Assembly (NCBI GenBank): GCA_963664045.2
Contig: CAXXGT010000017.1
Location: 336,625 to 400,624, forward strand
Length of the DNA: 64,000 nucleotides
Direction of reading: 5' to 3'
From: JAPPHA01 sp963664045
Lineage (GTDB): Bacteria > Pseudomonadota > Alphaproteobacteria > Rhodobacterales > Rhodobacteraceae
Of this stretch, positions 8,653 through 18,356 are shown one piece after another. The position numbers and the translations under genes were made by a program. Positions within the stretch are counted from its first letter, which is position 1; each line of letters opens with the position of its first letter. Below the pieces are notes generated by a model. That model did no database searches and was not told where the DNA came from. It was given only the letters and a program-made list of their open reading frames with translations.

Positions 8653-10116
8653 TCACGAGTCCCAATTGCCGAAATAGATCGGGTTTGACAGCGCTCGGCG
8701 AAGCGGCGTCTGCTCGATTGCCGAAGCGTCCACGCCCCTCGGCAGCCCATTGGTCGAGAACGCGGCGAATGCATCATCGAGTAACCGCCTGCGGCTAGCG
8801 CGCGCCTGGATCTCGCCGCGCACGAAGTTCGCTTCTTGCGGGACAGGAAGCTCGGACACGAACTCCGCGCTATCAATGGTTTGACGCGCAAATTCGCCTT
8901 TGTCGCTGACGAGAACAAATTCGTCGCCTGGCGCTCCGGAAATCGAAGTGCAAATGCTCCGGGCAGAGCCACTCGGCAAAACGCCGCCCATACCCGATCC
9001 ATTGGCTTCAAGAACGATCGAAGGACCATCCGGAGATTCGGTAACGTACGCCTGTCCAGATTTCAACGCACGTATCACCCCGTCTTGGCTCAGTTCCTCA
9101 CAACAAAGTACGGTTGTCGGCGTTCCCAGACGAAAGGGAACCGTATGGTCGATAGTGGCGGGCTGGTGGTAGTCGCTGCCGCCAATCGCAGTTATGCGCC
9201 GTCCCTTCCCGAGGAGTCGGTCGTAGCGCGCCAGTGAAACGTCGTTGGCAGCCAACCAGTGGCGTTGCCATACTTCAATGCAATCTATCCGCGGTCGTGG
9301 ATGCCGCCACGGGATCGGCGGCTTGTCATGGTTGATGGATAGAAGCCCTCCCGCGGCAGCGACCTGCTGGGCCAGGATTGCCGGATCTCTGGAGAGTTCC
9401 ACGCGAAAGTCGACCCAGCGCGAAATTCCCAGCGCGTTCGCGTGTCCGCCCAATGTCGTGACTTCCATGCCCGGCAGGAAAAGCAATTCCTCGCTTGATA
9501 CGGATCGAAAGTAGTTTGACCACGCCGTCATGTTGTTATGGTCGGTAATGAACAGGAAATCGAGGCCGGCGATCCTTGCCTCCTCGTGCAGCACTTCTGG
9601 CGCGCCCCTGGCGTCGGAATGGAACGTATGTGCGTGGCAATCGCCGCGGTACCAGCCGGGACCGCGGTGCCGGGGAACGGTGGTTTCCGGATTGTCGGTT
9701 TCATCGACCGGCGCATTTGAGACACGCGCCGCTAGCCTGATCGGCAAACCGCTTTCCGGTATTGATACCAGCCCCAAAAGGATCATCCAGCGTCCTGGCA
9801 GCATCTCTCCGGCAACATATCCGGGCGTCGCATCGCCCGGACCCAGGAAAAAACTGTCGCGGGCACCGCCGCTCCACCCCCGAAAACCTTCCTGCGTGGG
9901 AAAGGCGCCGGCCCGCGGATCGAACAATCCTATATCGACCAGGCTGTCCGGGTCCTTGTCATAAGTCAATTCGACGTCCATCCGTGTCACGCCGCAGGGA
10001 ATATCGACCGGGACATAAAGGTAGTGACTTTCCCCGGATACCGGAGGGCGCACGACCATGCCCAGGGTCGAAGGGCGGCTATGAGTTGGGCGCAGGATTC
10101 CCGGGGAAGTTCTCAT
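8653..10116 (-). CDS. CehA/McbA-type PHP-domain metallohydrolase (first copy)
   Basis: A 487-residue paralogue of the next gene. The layout is the same: an N-terminal beta domain with PGYVAGEMLPGRWMILLG, then PHP motifs DCHAHTFHSDARG, ITDHNNMT, GMEVTT, INHDKPP and GGSDYHQP. The ATG at 10116 has GAAGGG 9 nt upstream and overlaps the end of the ABC ATPase gene by 38 bp, which fits cotranscription. No signal peptide is apparent, so action in the cytoplasm on imported substrate is likely. Two PHP hydrolases behind one importer suggests stepwise or parallel cleavage of related compounds (inference). Confidence 0.85.
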   Translation of the reverse strand: MRTSPGILRPTHSRPSTLGMVVRPPVSGESHYLYVPVDIPCGVTRMDVELTYDKDPDSLVDIGLFDPRAGAFPTQEGFRGWSGGARDSFFLGPGDATPGYVAGEMLPGRWMILLGLVSIPESGLPIRLAARVSNAPVDETDNPETTVPRHRGPGWYRGDCHAHTFHSDARGAPEVLHEEARIAGLDFLFITDHNNMTAWSNYFRSVSSEELLFLPGMEVTTLGGHANALGISRWVDFRVELSRDPAILAQQVAAAGGLLSINHDKPPIPWRHPRPRIDCIEVWQRHWLAANDVSLARYDRLLGKGRRITAIGGSDYHQPATIDHTVPFRLGTPTTVLCCEELSQDGVIRALKSGQAYVTESPDGPSIVLEANGSGMGGVLPSGSARSICTSISGAPGDEFVLVSDKGEFARQTIDSAEFVSELPVPQEANFVRGEIQARASRRRLLDDAFAAFSTNGLPRGVDASAIEQTPLRRALSNPIYFGNWDS

Positions 10117-12163
10117 TGCGTAATCCCTTCAAGGCAAGGGCTTCGGTGTGATGGCAGGCCACCCAATGCCCTCCCAGGTTGCGCATTTCAGGTATTTCCT
10201 GCGTGCAAGCGTCAGTCGCGTAAGCGCAGCGTTCGGCAAAGACGCAGCCCCGAGGAAGATTCGAGGGATCCGGCGGATCGCCGCGCAGACGCTGGTGACT
10301 GTCCTGATGGGCTCGCCCCGGCGTCAGCACTGCGCTCAAGAGTGCCTCGGAGTAGGGGTGGCAAGGATGGTCCAGAATTTCATCCGTCTCTGCCAGTTCG
10401 ACTATTCGGCCGGCATACATGACGGCGACTCTGTGAGCGAGGCTCGCCACCACGTTCAGGTCATGCGAGATGAAGAGGTAGCTCAACCCGAGACTGGACT
10501 GAAGGTCGCGCAACAGGTTCAGCACCTGCGCCTGTACCGACACGTCAAGCGCGGAAACCGGCTCATCCGCAATGATGATCTTCGGGTCGGGGGCAAGTGC
10601 CCGCGCCACACCTATCCGCTGACGCTGCCCTCCTGAAAACGCATGGGGATAACGGCCTGACATTTCGGGGTCCAGCCCCACCAGGCGGAAGAGTTCGTGA
10701 ACCCTCCTCACCAGGTCAGGTTCGGGAGGTGATCCTCCCGGGCGTTGCAGTAACGGCTCGGCTACAATGTCGAATGCAGTCATGCGCGGGTTCAACGAGG
10801 AGAACGGATCCTGAAACACCATCCTCATCGATTGCCAAACGTCGCGCCACTCAGCAACAGAAAGGTGGGTGATGTCCCTGCCTCGCCCATCAATCCCGAA
10901 CATCACGTGGCCGTGCGTCACCCTATGGAGTCCGACAATGGTTTGCCCCAGCGTGGTTTTTCCGGAACCGGACTCGCCGACGAGCGCCAGGGTTTCGCCC
11001 TGCCGCAGCTCCAGGGAGACGTCCTGCACAGCCTTGATTTCGCGCACCCGCTGCCCGAACAGGCCCTCCCGCTTCTCGAATGTCTTGCTGACGCAACGCA
11101 GGTCCAGGATCCTGTCGCCGAATTGCCGTGGTTTTCCCTCGGTGGCCGTATCCGGCTGTGCCGATTGCGACGACAGGTCGAACATTGACGCGGCGTCTCC
11201 GAAGGCATGGCAGCGAACATGAACATCGCCGGAACGCACAAGCTCAGGGCGTTGCAGTTCACAGAGACCGGGCATGGCGAATGCACAGCGTGGCGCAAAG
11301 GCACACCCCGCCGGACGCTCTTCCAGGGTGGGCACTGTTCCCGGGATCGTCGCCTGTCGGTGTTGGCCGCGCCCCGGCAGTGACGCCAGGAGCGCCCGAG
11401 TATAGGGATGCTTCGGTGTCGTCAGCACGTCGGCTTTGGACCCCTGCTCCACGACCTCGCCCAGGTACATCACGACGACCTCATCGGCCATGCGGGACAC
11501 AACCCCCAGATCATGGGTTATGAACAGGATCGACATGCCCTGGCTAAGTTGCAGTTCCTGCAGAAGATCGAGGATCACGGCCTGGGTCGTGACATCAAGC
11601 GCGGTCGTCGGTTCGTCGGCGATCAGGAGCGATGGGTGCGGACCCAGAGCCATTGCGATCATCACGCGCTGCTGCTGCCCGCCCGACAGCTCGAAAGTGT
11701 ACGCATCGAGGCGCTGCGCCGGATTCGGCATGCCGACGGCGTGCAACAGATCGAGTGCGCGCGCGCGCGCCTGCTTTTTCGTCACATCCTGGTGCCGGCG
11801 GACCGCTTCCATTATCTGGTTGCCGACTGTGTAGAAGCTCGACAAGGCGGTGAGTGGTTCCTGGTAGATCAACCCGATGCGTCCGCCCCGAATGTTGCGC
11901 AGAACCGGATCTTTCTCGGACGATCCGGCAAGATCTACGCCCTCGAACCGGACTTGTCCGCTGTCGATGGTCGCGTTTGAGTCGAGAATGCGGAGAATGC
12001 TACGCGCCGTCAAAGACTTACCGCAACCGGACTCTCCGACGATCGCGACCGTTTTGGCATGTGGCACATCGAATTTCACATCCCGAAGCGCTATGCTTCG
12101 GCGACGCCCGTCCCTGAATGAGACCGTCAGCCCCTGCAGCGAAAGGAGAGCGTCAGTTCGCAT
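10079..12163 (-). CDS. Oligopeptide-type ABC transporter ATPase, two fused domains
   Basis: A 694-residue protein with two complete nucleotide-binding domains, like a DppD-DppF or GsiA fusion. The first has Walker A GESGCGKS, signature LSGGQQQRVMIAMAL and Walker B LLIADEPTTALDV. The second has GESGSGKTT, FSGGQRQRIGVARAL and IIIADEPVSALDV. Each ends with the cysteine-rich oligopeptide-ABC tail (CAFAPRCAFAMPGLCE and CVFAERCAYATDAC). It powers uptake through the two permeases encoded just upstream. ATG 12163 overlaps the stop of the permease gene by 11 bp; a further ATG lies at 12178. Confidence 0.92.
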   Translation of the reverse strand: MRTDALLSLQGLTVSFRDGRRRSIALRDVKFDVPHAKTVAIVGESGCGKSLTARSILRILDSNATIDSGQVRFEGVDLAGSSEKDPVLRNIRGGRIGLIYQEPLTALSSFYTVGNQIMEAVRRHQDVTKKQARARALDLLHAVGMPNPAQRLDAYTFELSGGQQQRVMIAMALGPHPSLLIADEPTTALDVTTQAVILDLLQELQLSQGMSILFITHDLGVVSRMADEVVVMYLGEVVEQGSKADVLTTPKHPYTRALLASLPGRGQHRQATIPGTVPTLEERPAGCAFAPRCAFAMPGLCELQRPELVRSGDVHVRCHAFGDAASMFDLSSQSAQPDTATEGKPRQFGDRILDLRCVSKTFEKREGLFGQRVREIKAVQDVSLELRQGETLALVGESGSGKTTLGQTIVGLHRVTHGHVMFGIDGRGRDITHLSVAEWRDVWQSMRMVFQDPFSSLNPRMTAFDIVAEPLLQRPGGSPPEPDLVRRVHELFRLVGLDPEMSGRYPHAFSGGQRQRIGVARALAPDPKIIIADEPVSALDVSVQAQVLNLLRDLQSSLGLSYLFISHDLNVVASLAHRVAVMYAGRIVELAETDEILDHPCHPYSEALLSAVLTPGRAHQDSHQRLRGDPPDPSNLPRGCVFAERCAYATDACTQEIPEMRNLGGHWVACHHTEALALKGLRNENFPGNPAPNS

Positions 12164-13247
12164 AAGGGTCTGCCGCATCTCGAAGCCCGTCGCCAAGGAA
12201 ATTGAGCGACAGGACAGCCACGACGACCGCCGCACCCGGCAGGAACAGCCACGGTGCGGTGGCAATTGATCTCAGGTTTTGGGCCTCTTGCAGCAGCACA
12301 CCCCAACTGACAACCGGCGGCCGAAGTCCAATTCCCAGGAAACTGAGCGAGGTTTCCGCTATGATCATCCCCGGTATCGCCAGCGTAACCACGGCAATGA
12401 TATGCGACAGGAAATTGGGCACCATGTGCCGCCCGATGATCCGTACCGGCCGGTTGCCGTCGAGGCGTGCTGCCCTGATGAAATTCTCCTCCTTCAGCGA
12501 CATGAACCGCCCGCGCACCACCCGCGCAAGCCCGGTCCAGCCGATGATCGACAAGATCGCCGTGATGAAAAAATAAGTCCTGATCGGTGGCGTCGTGGGC
12601 GGAATGGCAGCGGCAAGTCCGATCCAGAGCGGGATGGATGGCAGGGATTGCAGGAACTCGATCAACCGCTGGATCGCCAGATCGACGATGCCGCCGAAAT
12701 AGCCCGAGGCGCCGCCGATCGCAATCCCGAGAACGAGGCTGATGCCGACACCAACCAATCCAATCGTCATCGAGACACGCGTCGCGTAGATCGTGCGGCT
12801 GAGCACATCGCGGCCCAGCCGGTCCGCGCCAAGGAAATACACCCGTTCGCCGCGATCCTTCGGGCCGATGAAATGAAGATTTGCCGGGACGAGTCCCCAG
12901 AACTTGTAGCTGTCGCCGCGCACGAAGAAACCGAGCTCGATTACCCTGTCAGGGTCCATCTCGAAAACCCGCTGGCCCGTGTTGTAATCCGTCGTCGAGC
13001 GCAGGCTGTAAACATGCGGCTGAAAACGCCGGCCGTCCGGGCCTTCCAGAATCCAGTGAATGCCCTGGGGAGGCGCATAAACGTCCCTGGCCTGGTACGT
13101 GCCCGGGGTGTGCGGTGCGAGGAATTCCACGAAGGCAGCCACCAGGTAAATCAGAAGCGTCATGACGGCGCCGAAGATTCCCAGGCGGTGGCGCAAGAAA
13201 CGGCGCATCACGAGCTGGGAGTGACTCAGATGTGCGGCGTACGTCAT
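12153..13247 (-). CDS. ABC transporter permease, DppC/OppC family
   Basis: A 364-residue inner-membrane permease. One transmembrane segment lies near residue 30 (LGIFGAVMTLLIYLVAAFVE), followed by a periplasmic loop of about 130 residues, then the BPD_transp_1 region with GADRLGRDVLSR, GASGYFGG and REENFIRAAR-like EENFIRAARLDGN (coupling helix), ending in VLSLNFLGDGLRDAADPY. The ATG at 13247 shares one base with the preceding permease stop (TGATG) and has GGAGATG upstream. The in-frame extension 5' of this codon reads through the dppB-like gene in another frame and is not protein. Confidence 0.92.
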   Translation of the reverse strand: MTYAAHLSHSQLVMRRFLRHRLGIFGAVMTLLIYLVAAFVEFLAPHTPGTYQARDVYAPPQGIHWILEGPDGRRFQPHVYSLRSTTDYNTGQRVFEMDPDRVIELGFFVRGDSYKFWGLVPANLHFIGPKDRGERVYFLGADRLGRDVLSRTIYATRVSMTIGLVGVGISLVLGIAIGGASGYFGGIVDLAIQRLIEFLQSLPSIPLWIGLAAAIPPTTPPIRTYFFITAILSIIGWTGLARVVRGRFMSLKEENFIRAARLDGNRPVRIIGRHMVPNFLSHIIAVVTLAIPGMIIAETSLSFLGIGLRPPVVSWGVLLQEAQNLRSIATAPWLFLPGAAVVVAVLSLNFLGDGLRDAADPYAN

Positions 13248-14254
13248 CACATCATCTCCTGGCTTGCCGCCTGGCGCCGGATCTTCGGATCGAGCAGCAT
13301 CAGGAGAAGGTCCGAAAAAAGCGTTCCAAGCACGGCCAGGAAGCTCAGGAACATGATCAACGTCGAGGCCAGGTAGAGGTCTTCCTCCTTCAATGCCTCG
13401 AGAAGTAAGGGGCCCGTTGTCTGAAGGCCAAGCACGACGGCCACGATGGTCTCGCCAGAGACGATCTTGACGAACAGATCGTTCAGTTCCGACACGAACG
13501 GGTTCAGCGAATGGCGCACTGGATACTTGATCAACAGGTACGTCTCGCCCAGGCCCTTGGCGCGGGCAGTCAGTACATACGGGCGATGCAGCTCGTCGAG
13601 CAGGTTGGCGCGGATCTTGCGGATGACTTCGGCGGTTCCGGCGGTGCCCAGCACGATCACCGGGATCCAGAGATGCGAAACCAGGTCCGCGAACCTTTCC
13701 AGGGTCCATGGCGCGTTCACGAATTCCGGTGAGAACAGGCCGCCAACGCTCTGCCCGAAATAGCGGAACGAAATGTAGAGCAGCACCAGCGCCAGCAGGA
13801 AATTCGGAATGGCCAGGCCGATGAAGCCCATGAACGTAAAGACGTAGTCACCCAGCGAGTACTTCTGCACTGCCGAATAGATGCCGACCGGGATTGCCAC
13901 GACCCAAATGAAAAGCAGCGTAACGACCGACAGAAGAGCTGTCAGTCCGAGGCGCTGTCCGATCAGTTCAGAGACGGGCAGGTCCCAGCCAAACGAGTAG
14001 CCGAAGTCCCCGCGAAGCAAGATATTCCGGACCCACACAAAATATTGCTCTACGGCGCTTCGGTCCAATCCGTAGTTGCGGCGCAGGTCTTCGATTTCGT
14101 GAGGCTCCAGATTCTCGCCATACTGGTTCGCTTCCTGCACCAGCCGGTCGACGAAATCTCCCGGCGGCAGGACAATGATAAAGAATGAAATGACGGAAAT
14201 CGCAATTACGGTAAGCAGCATCAGAACAAGACGGCGAGCTAGAAAGCGGGCCAC
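13247..14254 (-). CDS. ABC transporter permease, DppB/OppB family
   Basis: A 335-residue inner-membrane permease. The N-terminal segment LLTVIAISVISFFIIVLPPG is followed by family-typical RRNYGLDRS, YFVWVRNILLRGDFGYS, then four or five further hydrophobic spans and the coupling motif YVLTARAKGLGETYLL. It ends RRQAASQEMM. It pairs with the DppC-like permease with which it overlaps by one base, and follows the binding-protein gene by 66 bp. Order (binding protein, B, C, fused ATPase) is the usual one for family-5 peptide/opine importers. Confidence 0.92.
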   Translation of the reverse strand: MARFLARRLVLMLLTVIAISVISFFIIVLPPGDFVDRLVQEANQYGENLEPHEIEDLRRNYGLDRSAVEQYFVWVRNILLRGDFGYSFGWDLPVSELIGQRLGLTALLSVVTLLFIWVVAIPVGIYSAVQKYSLGDYVFTFMGFIGLAIPNFLLALVLLYISFRYFGQSVGGLFSPEFVNAPWTLERFADLVSHLWIPVIVLGTAGTAEVIRKIRANLLDELHRPYVLTARAKGLGETYLLIKYPVRHSLNPFVSELNDLFVKIVSGETIVAVVLGLQTTGPLLLEALKEEDLYLASTLIMFLSFLAVLGTLFSDLLLMLLDPKIRRQAASQEMM

Positions 14255-14320
14255 GTTCTATTTCCTCAGCAGCTTCGGGGGAAAGGGCGCGATCGCCCTT
14301 TCCCAAGTCGTGTCCGCGGC

Positions 14321-16249
14321 TTACTGGCTCGATTGTTCAATGTAGAAGGTCGAGAAATTGGCCGGTGAAATGCCCGGGTAGAGCCATCCTTCCAGAAGCG
14401 GCTCCGGCACATTGCGTAGACGGTTGTTGACGGCGCGGTAATTGCCCATTGGCAGCGCGATGCCCATCTGCGCAAACTCGTCCGCAGCTATTTGCACCAA
14501 CTCATCCCATGCCTCCACTTGCGCATCGCCAAAGAGCGACGGGATCGCGTCCTGCAGTTCCCATGCACGTGCATAGCTTGCCGGCGGCTCAACGCCTTCC
14601 GTTCCACCAGAATCGTACCACTTTTCCCATTCCTGGGTCCAAGTCTTTTCACGAGGCATCATCTCGCGGGCGGCAAGCATAGGCAGGCGACCGGATCCGT
14701 TCTCGGCCAACCACAGGAAGATGTCACGATCAGGATCGTTGCGCCGGGCAATCGAAACCGCATCAGAGATGAAGTTGAGAACGACATCGACACCAACCGC
14801 TTCCCAGTAACCCTCGATCAGCTCCATCATGTCGCCCCAGTCCGACTTGAACTCGTTGTTGACGTCAACGACCACGGTGAACCGTTCGCCGTTGTCCGGA
14901 CGCAGGCGAAAGCCGTCTCCGTCTTTTTCCGGCAATACCTTGTCCAGGTACGAATTGGCCAGATCAGCGTCAAACTCGGTAAACTGGGTTGCGAGCTGTT
15001 CGTTGTAGAGCGGAGATTCCGGGCGCGGCGCTATCTGGTGGGGTATGCCTTGACCCAGAAAGATCACGTCGATCAGTTCCTGGCGATTGATCGCGTGTGA
15101 CAGACCGATGCGGAAGTTCTTGTCGGAATAGATCGCTTCTTTTACCGGATCCGCCGGATAATACAGCGGGAACCGCAAGTCAGCGACGTTCATGTCCGCG
15201 GAGTTTGCCGACACAAAGCGGTAGTTGCCCTGTTCCAAGTTCTGGAACATCACACCCCTGTTAGCCGGAGTAGAGATATTCACGCGCGAGATGTCGACCT
15301 CGCCAGAGAGCGTCTTTGCCAGTTGAACTTCAGGATCCGACACCAGCACCCAGGCGCGCGCATCGATATATGGCAACTGGTTGCAGGCCGTGTCGACCTT
15401 GAAGAAGTAAGGGTTGCGCTGGAACGTGAAGCGCTCCTTGCCCAGGAACGGCTCGGTCGGGATCCAGGCCTGGATAAATGGCCGTTCCGGGTTGTTGTAT
15501 TCCGACTGTTTGCCGTACGAACCCACGTTTGCGGCCCACCACTGGGTGTAGTCTTCGGAGTTGGCAGCTGCCATGAGTTCGGCGATACCTTCAGGATTCA
15601 GCGACTTGATGAACTGCCGGTGGAAGTGTTCTGCGAACTGAACGACGCGCACACCATACGAGGTCGACAGGTTCTCGAGGAACAGGCCATTCGGCTTCGA
15701 CCATTTGAACTCGACGGTGTAGTCGTCGATCTTCGTCACGGTTGCGGGCTCGCCATCGACGATGAAGAAGCCGCGCGGGCCCGACTGGATATCGGTGTTG
15801 GTTTCGACATGCTCCCACCAGAAGACGATGTCGTCGGCGGTGAAGTCTTCGCCATCCGACCATTTCATGCCTTCACGCAGATGGAAGGTGTAGGCGGTCG
15901 CGTCGTCAGAGACATCCCAGCCCTTTGCGACGTTCGGCAGCACTTCGCCGCCGTCAACCGACCATCGCACCAGCGGCTCATAGCCGAAGTGACGAAACTC
16001 GGCGAGACGGTTGCCCCCTGTGGAGTCCACCATGGTTCCGCCATAGATACCGACCTGCTCGGCCGGTTCGACAACGAGGGGCTCGGCCGGCAGGCGTTCG
16101 CCAACGGGAGGGAGGCCACCGGCTGCAACGATTTCCGCCAACATTGGCGATTCATTGTATTCGGAGCAGGTCTGGGCAGCTGCGGCGGACATCAAGCCGA
16201 AGCTGACGGCAGCGCAGCCTGCTGCTGTAAAGAGTAGACGTTTTTTCAT
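14321..16249 (-). CDS. ABC transporter substrate-binding protein, family 5
   Basis: A 642-residue periplasmic solute-binding protein (SBP_bac_5). The Sec signal peptide is MKKRLLFTAAGCAAVS with a cleavage region around SAAAAQT. Mature motifs include EPLVRWSVDGGEVLPNVAKG, YTFHLREGMKWSDGEDFTAD and NFRIGLSHAINRQELIDVIF. The long mature part places it in the larger subgroup associated with carbohydrate, opine or long peptide substrates rather than dipeptides. It heads the transporter operon, and the LacI-type operator candidate lies about 60 bp upstream of its start. Confidence 0.92.
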   Translation of the reverse strand: MKKRLLFTAAGCAAVSFGLMSAAAAQTCSEYNESPMLAEIVAAGGLPPVGERLPAEPLVVEPAEQVGIYGGTMVDSTGGNRLAEFRHFGYEPLVRWSVDGGEVLPNVAKGWDVSDDATAYTFHLREGMKWSDGEDFTADDIVFWWEHVETNTDIQSGPRGFFIVDGEPATVTKIDDYTVEFKWSKPNGLFLENLSTSYGVRVVQFAEHFHRQFIKSLNPEGIAELMAAANSEDYTQWWAANVGSYGKQSEYNNPERPFIQAWIPTEPFLGKERFTFQRNPYFFKVDTACNQLPYIDARAWVLVSDPEVQLAKTLSGEVDISRVNISTPANRGVMFQNLEQGNYRFVSANSADMNVADLRFPLYYPADPVKEAIYSDKNFRIGLSHAINRQELIDVIFLGQGIPHQIAPRPESPLYNEQLATQFTEFDADLANSYLDKVLPEKDGDGFRLRPDNGERFTVVVDVNNEFKSDWGDMMELIEGYWEAVGVDVVLNFISDAVSIARRNDPDRDIFLWLAENGSGRLPMLAAREMMPREKTWTQEWEKWYDSGGTEGVEPPASYARAWELQDAIPSLFGDAQVEAWDELVQIAADEFAQMGIALPMGNYRAVNNRLRNVPEPLLEGWLYPGISPANFSTFYIEQSSQ

Positions 16250-16307
16250 CTCTTGGACCCTTTCTGGCTCTTGGCCTTGGAAAGATACTGTTCAGTGCAA
16301 GTCTACA

Positions 16308-16317
16308 CACGCGTGCA
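16308..16317. promoter_or_regulatory. Candidate LacI-family operator upstream of the binding-protein gene
   Basis: CACGCGTG (16308-16315) is an 8-bp perfect palindrome extended by CA to give the half-site GCGTGCA. The same half-site occurs twice in the palindrome at 18652. It sits 59-68 bp upstream of the binding-protein start, where a repressor could block the promoter, and 82 bp from the end of the LacI gene. Assignment to that regulator is inference. Confidence 0.45.
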
Positions 16318-16398
16318 GACAGGTCAACTCCGGCAATATAGTGTTTCAAACGCGTGACAATTTGATCACGGCCGCAAGAATCATGTGCCAGGCCAGGC

Positions 16399-17427
16399 CT
16401 ATTGCGTGCGCGGGCCTATGGTCCCGCGCAAGACCAACTCCGTCACCATTGTCGGCGGATCGTGCTTCCGGTCTTGCGGATCTCGCCGCCATTCGAGAAT
16501 CGCCGTGACCTCGGCAGCCATGCTGTCAATATCCTGGCGGATGGTTGACAGGTTATAGATCGGCCAGCTCGCCATGAATATGTCGTCAAACCCGACAATC
16601 GACACATCTTCAGGGACGCGGTGGCGCGTCTTGAGCCGAAAAAAATCCATGACGGCAAAGGCCATCACGTCATTGGCGCAAAAGATCGCGTCCGGCAGTC
16701 TCCCGCCCGCCACGAAAGCAGGAGCTTCCTCGAAGGCCCGATCGTAGCTGAAATCGCCACTCGCCTCGACCACAAGATGCATTCCCTTGCGCGCGATTTC
16801 CAGGGCAAGCGCATTCCGTCGAATTGTCGAAGAGATTGAAGATGCTCGTCCGGCCATGAATCCGATCGAGCGATGCCCGGTTTCCCAAAGGTAATTCACC
16901 ATCTCTGCAATGCCCGCGGCGTCATTGGCGACAATGCTGTCCACATCGGCACGTGTTCGTTCGAAATTGAGCATGATCGGGCGTACGTACGGCACCGCGT
17001 GCCGGGCAACGTCGACCGACACCGAGTCCGACATGACGATCAGCCCCTCGACAGGGAATGTCAGATGTCTTTTCAGCGAGGTCGCGCCGTCATCAGTTGG
17101 AGACAGGTTGAGCACCACGGGAAGGCGACCGGAATCCTGAAGCGACCGGATAAGCGCGGAGTGAAAACTCGGTCCTCTGATCGCATCGACCTGATTCAAG
17201 ACGACAACGACGATGTTGGAACTGCCTTTGGCCAGGCTGCTCGCCAGGCTGTCGGGGCTGTAATTCAACTCGGCGGCCGCCTCCAGTACCTTGGCCTTCG
17301 TTTCCGGAGCGATATAGGCTGTCTGCGAGAATGCGCGCGACACCGCCGAGCGCGATACGCCGGCCAACTCCGCCACATCGGTCGCGCGGGCGCGTCTTGC
17401 CACGGCCGATCGTGATGACGTGGACAT
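16399..17427 (-). CDS. LacI family transcriptional regulator
   Basis: A 342-residue repressor-type protein. The N-terminal HTH is ATDVAELAGVSRSAVSRAFS, followed by the hinge ELNYSPDSLASSLAKGSSN. The periplasmic-binding-like effector domain has VEGLIVMSDSV, GHRSIGFMAG, DAIFCANDVMAFAVMDF and VSIVGFDD. The start at 17427 is preceded by GAAGGAAG; the longer in-frame extension has no family likeness. It sits between the dioxygenase-like gene and the transporter, and two palindromes sharing GCGTGCA lie upstream of both flanking transcription units, so it probably controls both in response to the imported compound. Confidence 0.93.
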   Translation of the reverse strand: MSTSSRSAVARRARATDVAELAGVSRSAVSRAFSQTAYIAPETKAKVLEAAAELNYSPDSLASSLAKGSSNIVVVVLNQVDAIRGPSFHSALIRSLQDSGRLPVVLNLSPTDDGATSLKRHLTFPVEGLIVMSDSVSVDVARHAVPYVRPIMLNFERTRADVDSIVANDAAGIAEMVNYLWETGHRSIGFMAGRASSISSTIRRNALALEIARKGMHLVVEASGDFSYDRAFEEAPAFVAGGRLPDAIFCANDVMAFAVMDFFRLKTRHRVPEDVSIVGFDDIFMASWPIYNLSTIRQDIDSMAAEVTAILEWRRDPQDRKHDPPTMVTELVLRGTIGPRTQ

Positions 17428-17486
17428 GTGCACTTCCTTCTTCAAACCGTTCCCAAATTGACGTGTGTTCCGTTGCCTAAACTTGT

Positions 17487-18356
17487 TCAGGCCGGCTCGT
17501 TTTCCAGCCTGGACAGGAAATGGTGTACCGAGAATTCTTCGTCTCCGCTCAACAGTCTCCAGAGCCGGGTCCGCTGGATTATGTCGAGATGGGCGCTCCG
17601 GATGTCTGCCCACGGATGGAAACATGACAACTGCCCCTGAACGTCATGCTTGCATGTTGCCGGCGAATGCAAAGGCTTTGGCGCACGGGCCCTGGCAGCA
17701 TCGTAATCTGACATGTCCCAATGGCCGGTCTGCGACCCGGCCGGATTCAGGCGCAGCTTGTACATGGCGCGCACGCCGTTGCTCGCGTTGCGCCGTCCGG
17801 CATGCCAGAGATTGTGATGCAGGATCAGGACAGTTCCGGCAGGTCCAGTCAACCGAACCTGGCCGGCCAGGTTCTGATACCGGGCAATGCTGGTCTCCCC
17901 GGCCTTGCGGGTATGGCTGCCGGGAATGACCAGCGTTCCGCCCATTTCTCGTGTCACATCCTGCGGGTAAATCATGACCTGAATGTCGAATGCGGCGTCC
18001 CGGGCATCGATCATTGCATCGCAATGCAAGTGTTGCGACACTCCCTGGTCGGGTTCGCGGATGTGCATAACGTGGTGATCGACCTTGCATCCCGGCCCGA
18101 GAAGCGAGTGGATCGCACCGGAGAGTTCCGGCAGAGCAAATACGCGGGAAAGGACATCGCTGTCGTCAAATGCACTGGTGAGCGGAGTCCCCCACGGTAC
18201 AACAGGCAATCGCGCACGGCCGCATCTGTCGTCCGCACAATCCGCCACGTAGGCGGCAAGAAAAACGTCGCAAAGGTCTCTGGGAACCAGACCTTCCAGT
18301 TTCAGAAACCCGTCCCTCACAAAGCGAGTCATTTCGCCAACGCCAAGTCGCTTCAT
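17487..18356 (-). CDS. Phytanoyl-CoA dioxygenase (PhyH) family protein
   Basis: A 289-residue member of the Fe(II)/2-oxoglutarate-dependent PhyH family. The opening MTRFVRDGFLKLEGLVPRD is typical, and the metal triad is visible as H-C-D in QHLHCDAMID and the distal H in HNLWHAGRRN, with MGGTLVIPGSH between. ATG 18356 overlaps the preceding small gene by four bases and has GGAGA 7 nt upstream. These enzymes hydroxylate diverse small molecules; the neighbours suggest the substrate is what the ABC transporter imports, but nothing in the sequence defines it. Confidence 0.85.
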   Translation of the reverse strand: MKRLGVGEMTRFVRDGFLKLEGLVPRDLCDVFLAAYVADCADDRCGRARLPVVPWGTPLTSAFDDSDVLSRVFALPELSGAIHSLLGPGCKVDHHVMHIREPDQGVSQHLHCDAMIDARDAAFDIQVMIYPQDVTREMGGTLVIPGSHTRKAGETSIARYQNLAGQVRLTGPAGTVLILHHNLWHAGRRNASNGVRAMYKLRLNPAGSQTGHWDMSDYDAARARAPKPLHSPATCKHDVQGQLSCFHPWADIRSAHLDIIQRTRLWRLLSGDEEFSVHHFLSRLENEPA